Below are positions 1-10,430 of a DNA stretch of 64,000 bases, piece after piece. This stretch comes from Isoetes taiwanensis (taxonomy: Eukaryota; Streptophyta; Lycopodiopsida; Isoetales; Isoetaceae): positions 3,552,586 to 3,616,585 of the forward strand of contig JAJEKV010000002.1 in NCBI GenBank assembly GCA_021234155.1. Direction: 5' to 3'. The notes under the pieces were generated by a model. The model was not told where the DNA came from. It searched no databases and was given only the letters and a program-made list of their open reading frames with translations. The stretch's first letter is position 1; each line of letters opens with the position of its first letter. A program made the translations under genes and the position numbers.

Positions 1-714
1 TTCCGTAGCGTTCAGTTGCGTATTTGCTACTCACGATTGAAGAAGGCGGCCGGGGAACCGCCCGTCGAGGATCTATATTGTTGCGTGGATTTTCGGCGTT
101 TGACCGTGCCGGGGAAAAACTATGAACTGGCGCAGGCATTTTGCGGGGGTTCACGTAGATTTCTCGAATCGTTAATGCGGGCTATCACGAAGATGCTGGG
201 GCGGTTGCGTGAACAAGCCAACCATTTGATAATGTGTAGTATCGGGTTAGAGTGGGGGATGCCTCTCTAGCATTGTTTGGGCTTTACGTGTTGATCAATT
301 GGAAACTGTGGCGATATTAAAGAATGATGGAGCTCACCTTCTCTATCCGGATCATCGGAGCGGAGTTAATATATCGCGATGATGTGGACTATCTAGCTTA
401 CACCGCGGACAATACGACATCGATGCCTGGACACGATACGCCAAGCGTGATATCTTGGCGTCAACGGCCAAGACTAAGGTGGTCTTCATATATCATCTTC
501 CGTCGGTAGAGGTCCCCTCGCCGATTCACAGAGACCAAAATGTGGAAGTTAAATCCATACAAATATTTGGGGTGGAGTTTCCTTCTCTGTCTGGCTGGGA
601 CATCCATCGCATTTCAGTGGCCAGTGGAAGGCACTATATGCAATGCAAAATAGTCATAGAAGCGGAGTTGTATGATTAGGCCCATCGATCCACACTGTTC
701 AAAGTCTTGAACTG
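1..714. other. Intergenic, no gene recognised
   Basis: No open frame here resembles a known protein, and I see no splice-bounded exon. The few short frames overlap on opposite strands and lack motifs. It is probably transposon debris leading into the LINE scrap that follows. Confidence 0.4.
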
Positions 715-850
715 TCCTTTTATCACGGGGTGGAAGTATGGGGGCCCGATGAAAATCGCATGCTACTTGGAATGACGGGCGAGGTCGAGGAAAGCCTTCT
801 TAGTGCGAGCACTAGAGGTGAAATTGATCCATATCAAATTCTGCTCTGAG
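715..850 (+). mobile_element. LINE reverse-transcriptase C-terminal scrap
   Basis: Read on the + strand, this stretch gives the words VEVWGP and, about 25 residues later, PYQILL. The same words occur in the same order and at similar spacing in the longer - strand reverse-transcriptase relic at 21163-21600. In plant non-LTR elements this is the region after the polymerase active site, where a line such as LLYGVEVWG is typical. The stretch between the two words has drifted in sequence, and no complete open frame remains. It is therefore a second, inverted, badly decayed copy of the same LINE family. Confidence 0.5.
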
Positions 851-3800
851 GAAGTGAGGATTCTTGCCTCTTCGGTGACCCTTGTTGTCGCCATTGTCTA
901 TTTTTAAAGGAATTGGTCAATATGAATGATGATGCGTCTCTAAACTAGCTTATATCATGGCGATGGGCCTCAAGGAACTCTGGCGGAGGAAAAGAGCTCA
1001 ATGGTTGGCTAGATGGATAATGCTTGAACGGTGTAATGCAAAGCGAGGAAATGAGATAAGCCATAGCTTGAGGTAATATCTTGATGCTTGCTTCCTCGGC
1101 AAAGCTTTGGGATCTCCAATGCCCTTGAGCAGTCAAGGCGATACTACCCGGTAGCCACATAAATCCACATTGGAGCGAGGCCATAATGCTACTGCATACC
1201 CTTGCCCATGAAAGTAGCGGAATCATTGCCTCAATCCTTTGAGGGGCTATCATCTTGAATTGAGGCGAAGCCGGATGGATTGGTGAATACTTGCCCGGGG
1301 CCAGACTCTGTCAATCTTTCGCCAAATAAGTCATTGAGGATGAATCTCATACCTTCAAGTTACTTGACTATATGATCAAATTTAGACCACGATATCTTCG
1401 GAAGTTAGTCAGAACTGGCCCGGCCGTTACATGTGACATTGAGTACGGCCTCCAGATAAAGTTACTAGGATCATATCTTCGGAGGAGTTATGGACATCGC
1501 GAGATCAGCTATGTCCTCGGGCACACTTGACATGTATATATATACATTGATGTATACTTGTATCACGGTTGCGGTTTGGGTGCATATTCACCACGAGGGT
1601 GACTCAGGACAAAATTGGATAGGCATATTCACCCCATATTCCTTAATCTACACACGTCGCATTAAAGTTCCTGGATTTGTGGGGTATCGCGGGTACAAAA
1701 TTTGCTTATCTTGTATAACAAGTTTTACAAAGATACTATAAGATTTGAACGAGAAATACTATATGGTGTTGATTTTATTGCGTGCAAGATATGATTATAA
1801 GGGCTCTGGCTGCCCCTCACGTCATAGTGAAATATGCGCAAACAAAAGGGGGTTTAAGAAATTTAATTTTAATGTGTGTAATGTAATGGTTTGTGTTATA
1901 GGTTAAAATTTTTGCCCGCCGGGGCAATGAAAATTATTGTCACGAATGTTATTATTACATCAGTATAGGTTCTTGTGCCTAAACGGTGTGTATAAAGACC
2001 ACCACTTACAATTACTTATTTGCAAAATTTCTATAATATATATTTGTAATAAGCAAGTAGGTTTGTAAAATTTATTTACATATTGGAATAAAAGGAAACT
2101 CTACAAACTCTACAATATTGATGGGAAATAAGTAAAGGAAATTTATAAAATGCCCTTATGTATTTTTAGCAAAATTGTTGAAATGGTCGTGTATTTTATT
2201 AAATGATCAAAATGCCCTTGCTTTCTGCGACAAAATTGACCTCAAAATTGTTCCTCTGCACTAAGCTGCTCTTGGCACAATGAACTTCAGCGGCGAATGT
2301 GCGTTTGGATGATCTAAGATGCCCTTCTTGCCGCGTCCTAAGCCCCAATTCATCAATCCTATCGGCCCAATTTTTTTACAGGACCATTATTTGGGCAAAG
2401 GAGGTGATGTCTGACCTATTAGGCCCGATGATAAACCATCGAGAACAAAGGAGAGAATAGAGAGGAAGGCATGGAGTAAAAGTGTGAAACAAGATTTATC
2501 GAGGAACTAAAAAGAGCTTCCGCGAGAATAGCCATAAATTGTCTATTTTGCATTAGAAGAGATGGGCTAAAGCGTCTCCTATTTTGCTATGTAGATACGT
2601 GAGGAGAGCATTATGGTCAAGGATATGGGTTGCTTGAGATTGGCAATAACCGGCAATGGCAGTGCAACCTTAAAGTTAAGGCTGTAGAGCGAGATGATAC
2701 TAAGAGACAAATTAAATCTTAAAAGCTTCAAAATGGAAGTAGGTTGGCATACGTGTAGTTCAAAATTGTGGAGTTAAAAAATGTGGAGTTAAAATCGTGG
2801 AGTTGCTAGGAATAGATCAAGCATTACATATATTAAAGGAAGAGGCGACAATATACTAAATATTGAGGGAAAGTTTTATTTTTTTTCCTTGGCTAAAAGG
2901 ATGGAGCCGCGACATATTGAAGTGACATTTGAAATTTAAACCAAAATAGATAGAAAGGATTTAGGGCGAGTTAGGGGTTTGAGCATTGACTATGGCGGTG
3001 TGCATCTTTGAAACATGGTTGAGGGCGGATTTTCTAACGTGAATTGTTGCCGGATAAAGCGGGTAAAAGAGATCCCTACAATGAATCAAAATCTTTGGAT
3101 CGTTTTTGAAGCCCAAATCTGCCAGTTGAAGCGTGAATGCTGCTTGGAACTGCGGTTGAAGACAAATCGGGAGGTTATGGGTATTGTTTTGAGAGGCAAA
3201 CCCGGTATTGTAATAGCCCTACATTATTAGTAATGGTATTGTGGCGAAGGCGAAAGTGATGGTTTGAAGTTCAGGATTATGCACGGCATGCATCAAGATG
3301 CATGCGCATACCGCGCTACCATCTAAATATTTGCTGCGGGTTTGAGATCACAGGAAGCAAGACCAAAAGCAAGAATAACATCGGTTTTTCTTGGATATAC
3401 ATTATGAAGCGGAGATAAGATGCGGATTTCCTTATGAATGATAGAGTTTGCATTAGACAATATTGAGCGAGGAAAATCGAGGATAAATGGTTTAAGCTTT
3501 GCAAGCGATGTGAAATATGTATTAGAGCTTTAATGAAGGGTTATGTTGAGAAAGGAGGAAGACTAGGAGATGCAATCACCGGATGCTATGCCATGCAAAA
3601 CCCAAAATAAATAGCACCAAAGCAGTGACATTGGCAGTACTGTCGAGCTTGCATAGCAATGGGCCTTATAGCGGATTTCCTTATGAATATCTAGCAAGAT
3701 CAAATAAGATTAAACTTGAGATGACTAAAAGAGACGGTTTTTTCTTGGATGCTCGTGAGCGAATTCCTTATATGAATATGTAGCATCTAGCAAGATCAAA

Positions 3801-4465
3801 TAAGATTTTAACAAAACATTGTTAGCAAACAAGAAGAAAGATCTTGCATACCACAATTGAATGAATTGTTCAAGCAGGGAATGGTCAGTGTTCAGCGGCC
3901 GGATCAAAATACCACACAAGAACCGAGAACTTCTTGGTTTCATGCATGCATATATGAATAAGGGAGAGTCAAAACAAACTAGTTAGATTGTTGCTTGGAA
4001 GCTAAAAGATCTGACGGCTCAAAAGCGCTCTAGAAATACTATTTAGTATGGCCCAATGAATCTGACGAAATCATAGGAAAACCATGCCAAAAGTACAAAA
4101 TCCTGACAAAACCTGTTATAATGCTACATATTCCTCGAGAAAACCCTTAGGGGTTTTTTAACGTGAATGATAATAAGTTTGCTCGCTCCTTTTGGGTCCC
4201 ATAAACCCGATTGGCCTCGATGGGCGATAAAACTCATTCTCATTCTTTAATTTTTAGGCATCTATGCTTGATGCCTTATCTTTAAGTTATATTTATGTAA
4301 TGTCTAATGGAATTTATTTGGGTTCGATTCCCAAATGGCAATCAAAATTCAATCGGGGATTTTTGAATATCACCGAATCGGGATGAGCTATATGGATTTA
4401 AGCGTATTGTTTCCTTAAAACTACAATAGAAAAACATGTCTTGTTACAAGAAACAACATTGGTTG
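851..4465. other. Repeat-like intergenic DNA, no gene recognised
   Basis: No protein-coding similarity was found on either strand. Small internal repeats are visible. A segment with the words TTCCTTATGAATAT and CTAGCAAGATCAAATAAG near 3678-3713 recurs at 3765-3808, and a related start occurs near 3425. At 2757-2810 a GTGGAGTTAAAA-like word recurs three times. A tRNA-like T-arm at 4319-4336 has no matching acceptor or D-arm. Confidence 0.4.
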
Positions 4466-5677
4466 CACTACAACTAATAAAAATAACATATGGACAATTG
4501 AAGGCGTAATACGGAAAACTTACATATAAAACCATGTGTTTTTGGGTGAAGACCACATTGGAAGAGCTTCATCGTTATGCATTGTTTTGAATTGATATCG
4601 GCAAAACCGTCGCGTTGTTTTGAGGTAAAATCCATTTTAGGCATTGTTTTTGTCAAAATTATGGTAAAAAATACACATAAAATTACATTGTTTTGTCTAA
4701 AAGCATGCGAAAACTATGTGTCCTTTTGTGTGAAAAACCACACATAAAAGTGCAATTTGTTTCTAGCATTTTAGAGACAATATTACGCATGGTCTTTAAA
4801 GTGTTTTACGCAAAAAAGATGGCAAAAACATGTAAGGGCCAATTTTGGAATTTGTGGTGTATGATTGAAGAAACTATTAGGTCTTCGTTGAAAGATAAAA
4901 GCCATTCTTTCCTGTCGCGATGGCAAAAGCTTAACACTAAATCGTTTAGTGGTTTATCATTATTAACAAGTACACTTTGAGTGGGAAGAAGTCATGCCTT
5001 TATGCATTAATTAGGCGGCTTTTAGACTAGAAGCCGTTAATTGGATTACTAACTTTGCTCCAGTACTATCGTGAGAGGAAACCATCCGGATGCCAATCCA
5101 CAGCCCAAGAGGAGGATCCGGGAGCATCATGAGAAGGAGGGTAGCACGGAGGAAGCGAGGAGAACCACACGAGAGCCAAAGGTGGTGGAAGGCGAGAATG
5201 AAGGCTTGAGGATATAGGCAATGGCCGGACGACCCGGCTTGAGAAAATCGTCCACGAGAGTTCTTCTTAGCCGGGGGCCCTATAACACAAAGGCTTTTAA
5301 AATTAAAAACACTACATGGTTTTTCTATGGTTGTGACTAAAGGAAACCATTCTACAAAACTAATGGGTGTTTTGGGGTTGTTGTTAAAACCATATGTGGC
5401 TAAACTAGTTGGTTTTCTTGCCAAGGTTTGTTGAGGTGGTATTACGTCATGGTGATTGTAAATGAAAACTATTTCTAGTGTTTGTGAAATAGTATTATAT
5501 GTTGAATGCGTGGATGTGGTTCATTATATAAGTTTTTAAATTACGATTTGTCCATGTGGTATAGCGTGATGGTTGTGTGGATGTGGTTTCAATGTAGTGC
5601 TCTATTCATGTGATTTCACAAAATGTGGTAGTTGTTGTGGTTTGTATTGTGGAAATACGGCTAATTTTCATGTAGTA
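4466..5677. mobile_element. Candidate non-autonomous CACTA (EnSpm-like) element
   Basis: The left end reads CACTACAACTAATAAAA. The right end, read on the other strand, starts TACTACATGAAAATTAG, so both ends share ACTACA followed by an A-rich stretch. CACTA transposons begin with CACTAC and carry many short subterminal motifs. Here AACCACA and related words recur near the left end, and TGTGGTT or ATGTGGT words recur many times near the right end (5450-5660). No transposase is visible. The first base of the right end is changed and no matching 3-bp target duplication is obvious, so this remains a candidate. Confidence 0.35.
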
Positions 5678-6745
5678 AGCACACTTACGAGTTAAGGGTA
5701 TGTTAATAGCAATAAATCACTATTAGTTGAAGTTAGTCAAAGTGTTTAGGAGTTTTCTATTAAAAGCACTATTGTGCTTATCAAAATTAGATATAATTGT
5801 TTTGCTCAAAATATTGCATGGTTTTGTAATGCATCGAGGTTCATGGTTATCATTGATAAACTAGTAATGTTATGTAGTCACAAAAGCATTTCAAGTTAAT
5901 AGACTAAAACCATTAAAGAACTAATAAGGTCTTGCTTGCTCTCGCCCGCTCTGAGTTTGTCTTGCCTTGTTAGGCGATAGCCAGCTCTTGGTATTTGATA
6001 AAAGTCATCACAGCACAACTTTTCGAAGTGATGTTTAGTGCGAGGCCATGTGTTTTTCTAATTGGTCTAATCGCCTTCCACGGCGCCTAAAATCGCTTCT
6101 TGAATGGCGGTTAACTGAAAGGAAAGTGTAAATGAGGAACCCTAAAAGGTCTATTTATAGGTGTAGTAGGGGTTTTAGGGTTTTGGACCTGCAAATTCAT
6201 GTTGTACAATCCTGCAAGGTATTGGTGTTTATAGGATCAATACATTAAGTTTGTTGGGCAAAAAGTGTCACACCACTCACCGCAGTCTTGGCGAATCAGA
6301 AGATAGCCGGTTGGCTGCGAAACACTAAATGAGGTCATCTCTTTCTTTGTAATTTCCAATTTATAAAGTGTTTAGTGTTATAACATGCAAGTCTAAGCTC
6401 AAATCTAAGGATTAAGCTGCCACACTATCAAATTGCACTAATGTCATCTATCTAGATCGAAAAGCATAGATTAGGCCACTCACCACGATCTTGAGAAACC
6501 ATCAGAAATTTCAGATTGGCCACAGGCACTCTACGTATTGAGCCACCTGCCACAGCCCATGATTTTTAGAGGTTTTTGCTAAAATTCTTACTAACTTAGC
6601 ATTTTCTGCTTGCACTAGAATTGGAAAAAAAATTCCCAATTTTTGAGGTTCATGCTTAGATTGGCTATTCCCAAGGCGCGGAAGTCTTTTACGTTGGTCA
6701 TAGCAGGCAATGGTGGTCTTCGATCTTGGTCTACTAGAGATCTGT
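5678..6745 (-). other. Probable leader of the reverse-oriented LTR element
   Basis: This lies on the internal side of the primer-binding-site-like sequence at 6746-6758, so on the - strand it would be the untranslated leader. No gag-like reading frame is visible. The region contains the two diverged repeat units listed separately at 6271-6535. Confidence 0.35.
6271..6535 (-). repeat. Two diverged repeat units in the leader
   Basis: Units at about 6271-6335 and 6475-6535 share CCACTCACC, then TCTTG, then ATCAGAA, then a TTGGC word, in the same order, about 204 bases apart. The second unit has a palindromic core around GAAATTTC. The spacing and position just behind the primer-binding site recall the hairpin array at 46801-47888, although the sequences differ. 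Confidence 0.45.
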
Positions 6746-6758
6746 GCTCTGACTGCCA
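6746..6758 (-). other. Primer-binding-site-like sequence
   Basis: The + strand reads GCTCTGACTGCCA. This is close to the complement of the plant initiator-tRNA-Met primer-binding site (TGGTATCAGAGC) with small changes. It directly abuts a sequence homologous to the LTR at 44979-46548 in reverse orientation, which is where a primer-binding site belongs. Confidence 0.5.
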
Positions 6759-8294
6759 GCGTCCCCTACTCCATCACGATCCTCCCATCATTATCCCAGA
6801 AGCCGGAGTTCATCTCCTGGTAGCCAAACTAGCGGGGCCATCCACGACCAATCCATGAATTGGGCCGATGAGGGAAGAGTGGATGGATCATTTTCCGTCT
6901 TAGTTGGCGGGACCATCCCTGCTTGTGAGCGTGAATAAAGCAACCAGAGCACACTCTTATCAAGCATGAATAAGCTCTCGAAGGGTGAACCACATCCTGC
7001 TTATCACGTAAGCCTGCAACCGCAACATCAATAGCATCAAACGCGGGAGATCCTGCCGAGGCTCGGACTCATAGGGGATTGGTATTGACAGGTCTCGAGG
7101 AAGTCAATGGAGCCAGAGTCATGTGGCAATGAATTGGGGGCGGCATAAACATGGGCGTTGGGTAGTCCATATTAAGCCCCTCCATGCCTGCACTGCGGTA
7201 GGTTGGAAAGTATTGGGACGGTTGATGGCGCGGTGCATAACCAAGGAGATGCTGGCGGGTTGCATCTCCCGATCAGATGAAGGAGGAGAGTCACCTCCCC
7301 TCGAGCATACATGCCCATCCTGGCGGCTGAGGGCCATGCTTTGTATTGACTTGAACCGCGGGCGGCAGCATCGCAGAGGTTCGAGGCTCATGCCTTCCTT
7401 ACACTTTCGGTGGCAAACCATTAAAAGCCTAGCCCACTAAGATCCACAGTAGGCTTTACACACACGAAGGGATCAATCGGTGAAGGACAAGTCCCCTTTT
7501 CCATCGGCCTAGCCCCTGCACCCACAACGGTGAGACTCTTGTGCATGGGCCATTAGTGGGTGATAAAGAGGTTATCTAGAGACATTTGCTACAAAGGCTT
7601 TTAGGGTCTCTACCCCCTTTCAATACGAGGAGAGCATAGAATGAACACCATAATCATCAAGAACTAAATTGTAGAATAACATCTAATCTATCTGCAACAT
7701 CAAAGTTAGGTTCTTTTGTTAGAGCTTACTTATGATCTTTCAGGATCTATAAAGGCCTATCTGGCGGTGAACTAACATGCTAAACCCGACTCATTGCCAA
7801 GCCAAAAGCTGACTTTGCTATGAAGATATTTTACTGGCTGACTTGCTCAAGTCTCGGAATCGTCCATGCCTTTGATCCTGGCGAAGGCTGGCTGCTCTTT
7901 TGGAAGAAGCTGTTGTGCAAAGGCGGCTTATCTCGAGCGGCAATCTCGCGAACTAGGGTCTTAGCGGCGGGAAATAGCTCTTGAAGCCTAATTGCGAAAA
8001 AGGAAGAAGAGGTTTAGGGTTTAAGAAGCCCTTATAGAAACCCTTAGGGTTAAGGTTAACATTGGTAGAATAGGGTTTTGCCATTTAGCGCCAGAGTTCT
8101 CGTTGCATATGTTTTATCAAACATACCCAACTTACAAAGGTTGCCCCTAGGTTACGGCACCCTTTTGCGTCTTTCGCTAGTACTTGTCATAGCGACAAGT
8201 GCGTTAATGACGTCAGCGATTATAATATCGTATTTGGAAGTATATTATATTGGAAGCGATACAAAGGCATCTTTCCACCTACCAAGCTTCCACA
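6759..8294 (-). mobile_element. Long terminal repeat, reverse orientation
   Basis: The reverse complement aligns by eye along its length with the LTR at 44979-46548. Shared landmarks are GGGGTAGAGACC, the GGACTACCCA word followed by CCCATGTT or CCATGTT, and an ACAAA-GAACCTAAC word, all in the same order and at similar distances. The estimated length of about 1.54 kb matches the 1.57 kb of the other copy. On the - strand it begins TGTGGAAGC, and it ends at the primer-binding-site-like sequence. Open frames inside it (for example around 7119-7440 on both strands) are not genes. It is much more diverged than the 44979/62705 pair, so it is an older or different subfamily copy. Confidence 0.6.
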
Positions 8295-8834
8295 TTGCAT
8301 CCGGTTACAACGGCCATAGATGAATGCATCTTTCTAAGCCGAGGCCGGGACAACAAATGATGGCAAGCAGCTAATGAAATTATCATCCACAATTACAAAG
8401 CGAGCAATCCAATGACCATGAAATGACATATGCTTTTGATGATAATCTTCCACTCCAGAATTATTTGGAAATATTGATTTCTTTCAGTTATGTGATGACA
8501 ATTAATGAGTAGATGCGAAAGAACTGCATCAACCTCTTAGAAGAGCCAAAACAAGAAAAAGGCCAAATGAAAGCGAAAGATATTATATAAACCTTTACAA
8601 CACAGCGAGGAAAACAATACAATAACCTCATATCACGCTTGGCCTTCCAAAGCTTCAAAATCACGGTACCGCCATAAACGGAGAGACATCAGCTAAACTA
8701 TCCAAAATCAAACGAAATTATAAACATAGGCGGGTGACGTTGAAGAAAATGTCCATCCACGTGAGGAACTACCTACCACGGTACATACATGATGATTCAT
8801 GCGTAAGCGTGTCGAGGCAATATGAACCTAAACA
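8295..8834. other. Intergenic, nothing recognised
   Basis: AT-rich sequence without coding similarity or clear repeat structure. It may hold the 3' untranslated part of the LINE relic to its right, but no poly-T tract marks that end. Confidence 0.3.
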
Positions 8835-10030
8835 TTAGGACTCTTCGCCAGTGCACTAATGAAGGAATATTGCTTTGACAATGTGCTTTCACCCAGCATT
8901 TGAGCATCAGGGTGTCTATTGCCCTTGAAAATGAAGAGATTTCTTCTTCTCCAAATTGGTCATATGATCCCCGCTGAAGCCAAATGAAATGCTTTCTTTG
9001 CTAGATTGTCCCATGAACTTGGATACACTATCAATCGTGCTTGTTGCAGGCACATGAAAACAAAATTTGTGGACCAGAACATTGATACGCACACATCTAC
9101 GGATGATTTGCCACTACAAAAAGGATAACTGTCTAATGCCACCACAAAAAGGATAACTTTCTAAATTCTACCCATGTCAGCAATCGTTTTAATATAACAT
9201 GTAAAAATTGTAAGGACACCCGCTAATCTCCAATGTCGTTGTGTCAAGTGATAGATTGATAACCAGATGCGCATCTGTTTGGTTATCGTCCAAAGGAATC
9301 CACCAACATCTAGCTCGAACTAGGCCTTCGAGAAAAGTAGGAGCATTAGATAAGCTGACAACAGAGAGAATAGAGCCCATGAAGACGATGGATTGATAGA
9401 TGGAGAAACAAAGAATATATACATATGCAAAGATTGGTAAGAAGCATGAGCCTGGAGACTCATCAACATTGTTCAAAATTCTCGAGATGAACTTGGAAAT
9501 CAGTATTTTGCTCTATAGAAGATAGCACGTCATCCCAAAATGCTTTGGCAACGCTTTGGCAAAATGCACTTCACTAAACTGACCTTGACATTGGTCTATT
9601 CTTCTATGCTATCTCGAATAAAGTTTCTAACAATCTTGATGATAAGATGCATCTTCACGTGAAGCCATATATACACGTGTGCCATTTAGAACTGACTTGG
9701 CTACATAATTCGACCTGCCATTGGCAATTTGGATGTGGACCACCAGGACAAGTGCTTTTCCACCCGTACGTCTTTAGATGAAATATGAACCCCGCCCCCT
9801 AGAGATACCAAGAAGTTTGGCCACCTTGACAAAAGACATTCCAGGGAAAGGCATTAACACATGGTGGAACAACAATCCAACATCCACAATGCAGTATACT
9901 TTTGCCACACCAAAAGAAGATGCCAAATGCTAAAGAAAAGAAATCCAATACTATGTTGCTTCTTCCTTTGTCCGTCAAGTTAGGTCCCCATGGTTGTGAC
10001 TTTAGGGTCTCTTTGGTTATAGAAAGCATT
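8835..10030 (-). mobile_element. LINE relic: reverse-transcriptase thumb to C-terminal region
   Basis: On the - strand, reading from right to left, pieces of a non-LTR retrotransposon ORF2 can be followed in shifting frames. Near 9790-9880 there is KVAKLLGI. At 9600-9720 there is LPMAGRIM, then KSVLNGT and HLIIKIVRNFIRDSIEE, the typical thumb region (compare LSLAGRIEIANAVI in the 42222-43775 LINE). At 8840-9060 there is a stretch with WDNLAKKAFHLASAGII, a TGA where Trp is usual, then IWRRRNLFIFKGN, which matches the conserved tail motif of plant LINEs. Several frameshifts and stops make it non-functional. It is a different subfamily from the LINE at 41532-44978. Its right end lies in the promoter region of VPS18. 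Confidence 0.65.
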
Positions 10031-10309
10031 TTTCTCAATTGGCTTTAGTTGGTTCAAACCTTGGAGGCCCTTATGCTATTTTCAAAGTGTGATGTCGTGG
10101 TAATAAGATCATACATAGATAGATGCTCCGAGTTAATGTTTTAGTTCCTAGATTTCAACCTTAAGGTTAGCATTATCCACTGTTCCACATAGATGGAAAA
10201 GGCCATTGAACGTTGCTTCTTCTTTTGTCCGTCAAGTTAAGTCTCTTTGGTTATAGTGGGCTTCTCAATTGGCTTTATTTGGTTCAAACCTTCAAGGGCC
10301 TTATGCCTT
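9955..10309. repeat. Direct duplication upstream of VPS18
   Basis: The block 9955-10078 recurs at 10212-10309. Shared landmarks are GTTGCTTCTTC, TTTGTCCGTCAAGTTA, TCTCAATTGGCTTTA and GGTTCAAACCTT, then CCTTATGC. The left copy has about 20 extra bases (around 9988-10007) missing from the right copy. The second copy ends about 120 bases before the VPS18 start codon, so the duplication forms part of its upstream region. Confidence 0.75.
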
Positions 10310-10430
10310 TTTTTTTGTGTTTTATTTTAAGAGGTCCACCACTCCTGATGTGCCCACACAAAAGTTGTAAAAGTTCGGAAAAAATGTTCTAGACTAGAAC
10401 TACGTTTCTGAAGACAGCACGATCTCCACC

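Noticed and set aside
4319-4340. Perfect tRNA-like T-arm (TTGGG-TTCGATT-CCCAA) followed by ATGGCAA
   Set aside because: No complementary acceptor strand, D-arm or anticodon arm lies upstream at the right distance. It looks like a chance or fossil B-box.
7119-7440. Opposing open frames of about 100 codons on both strands
   Set aside because: They lie in a segment homologous to the LTRs at 44979 and 62705 and carry no protein motif.
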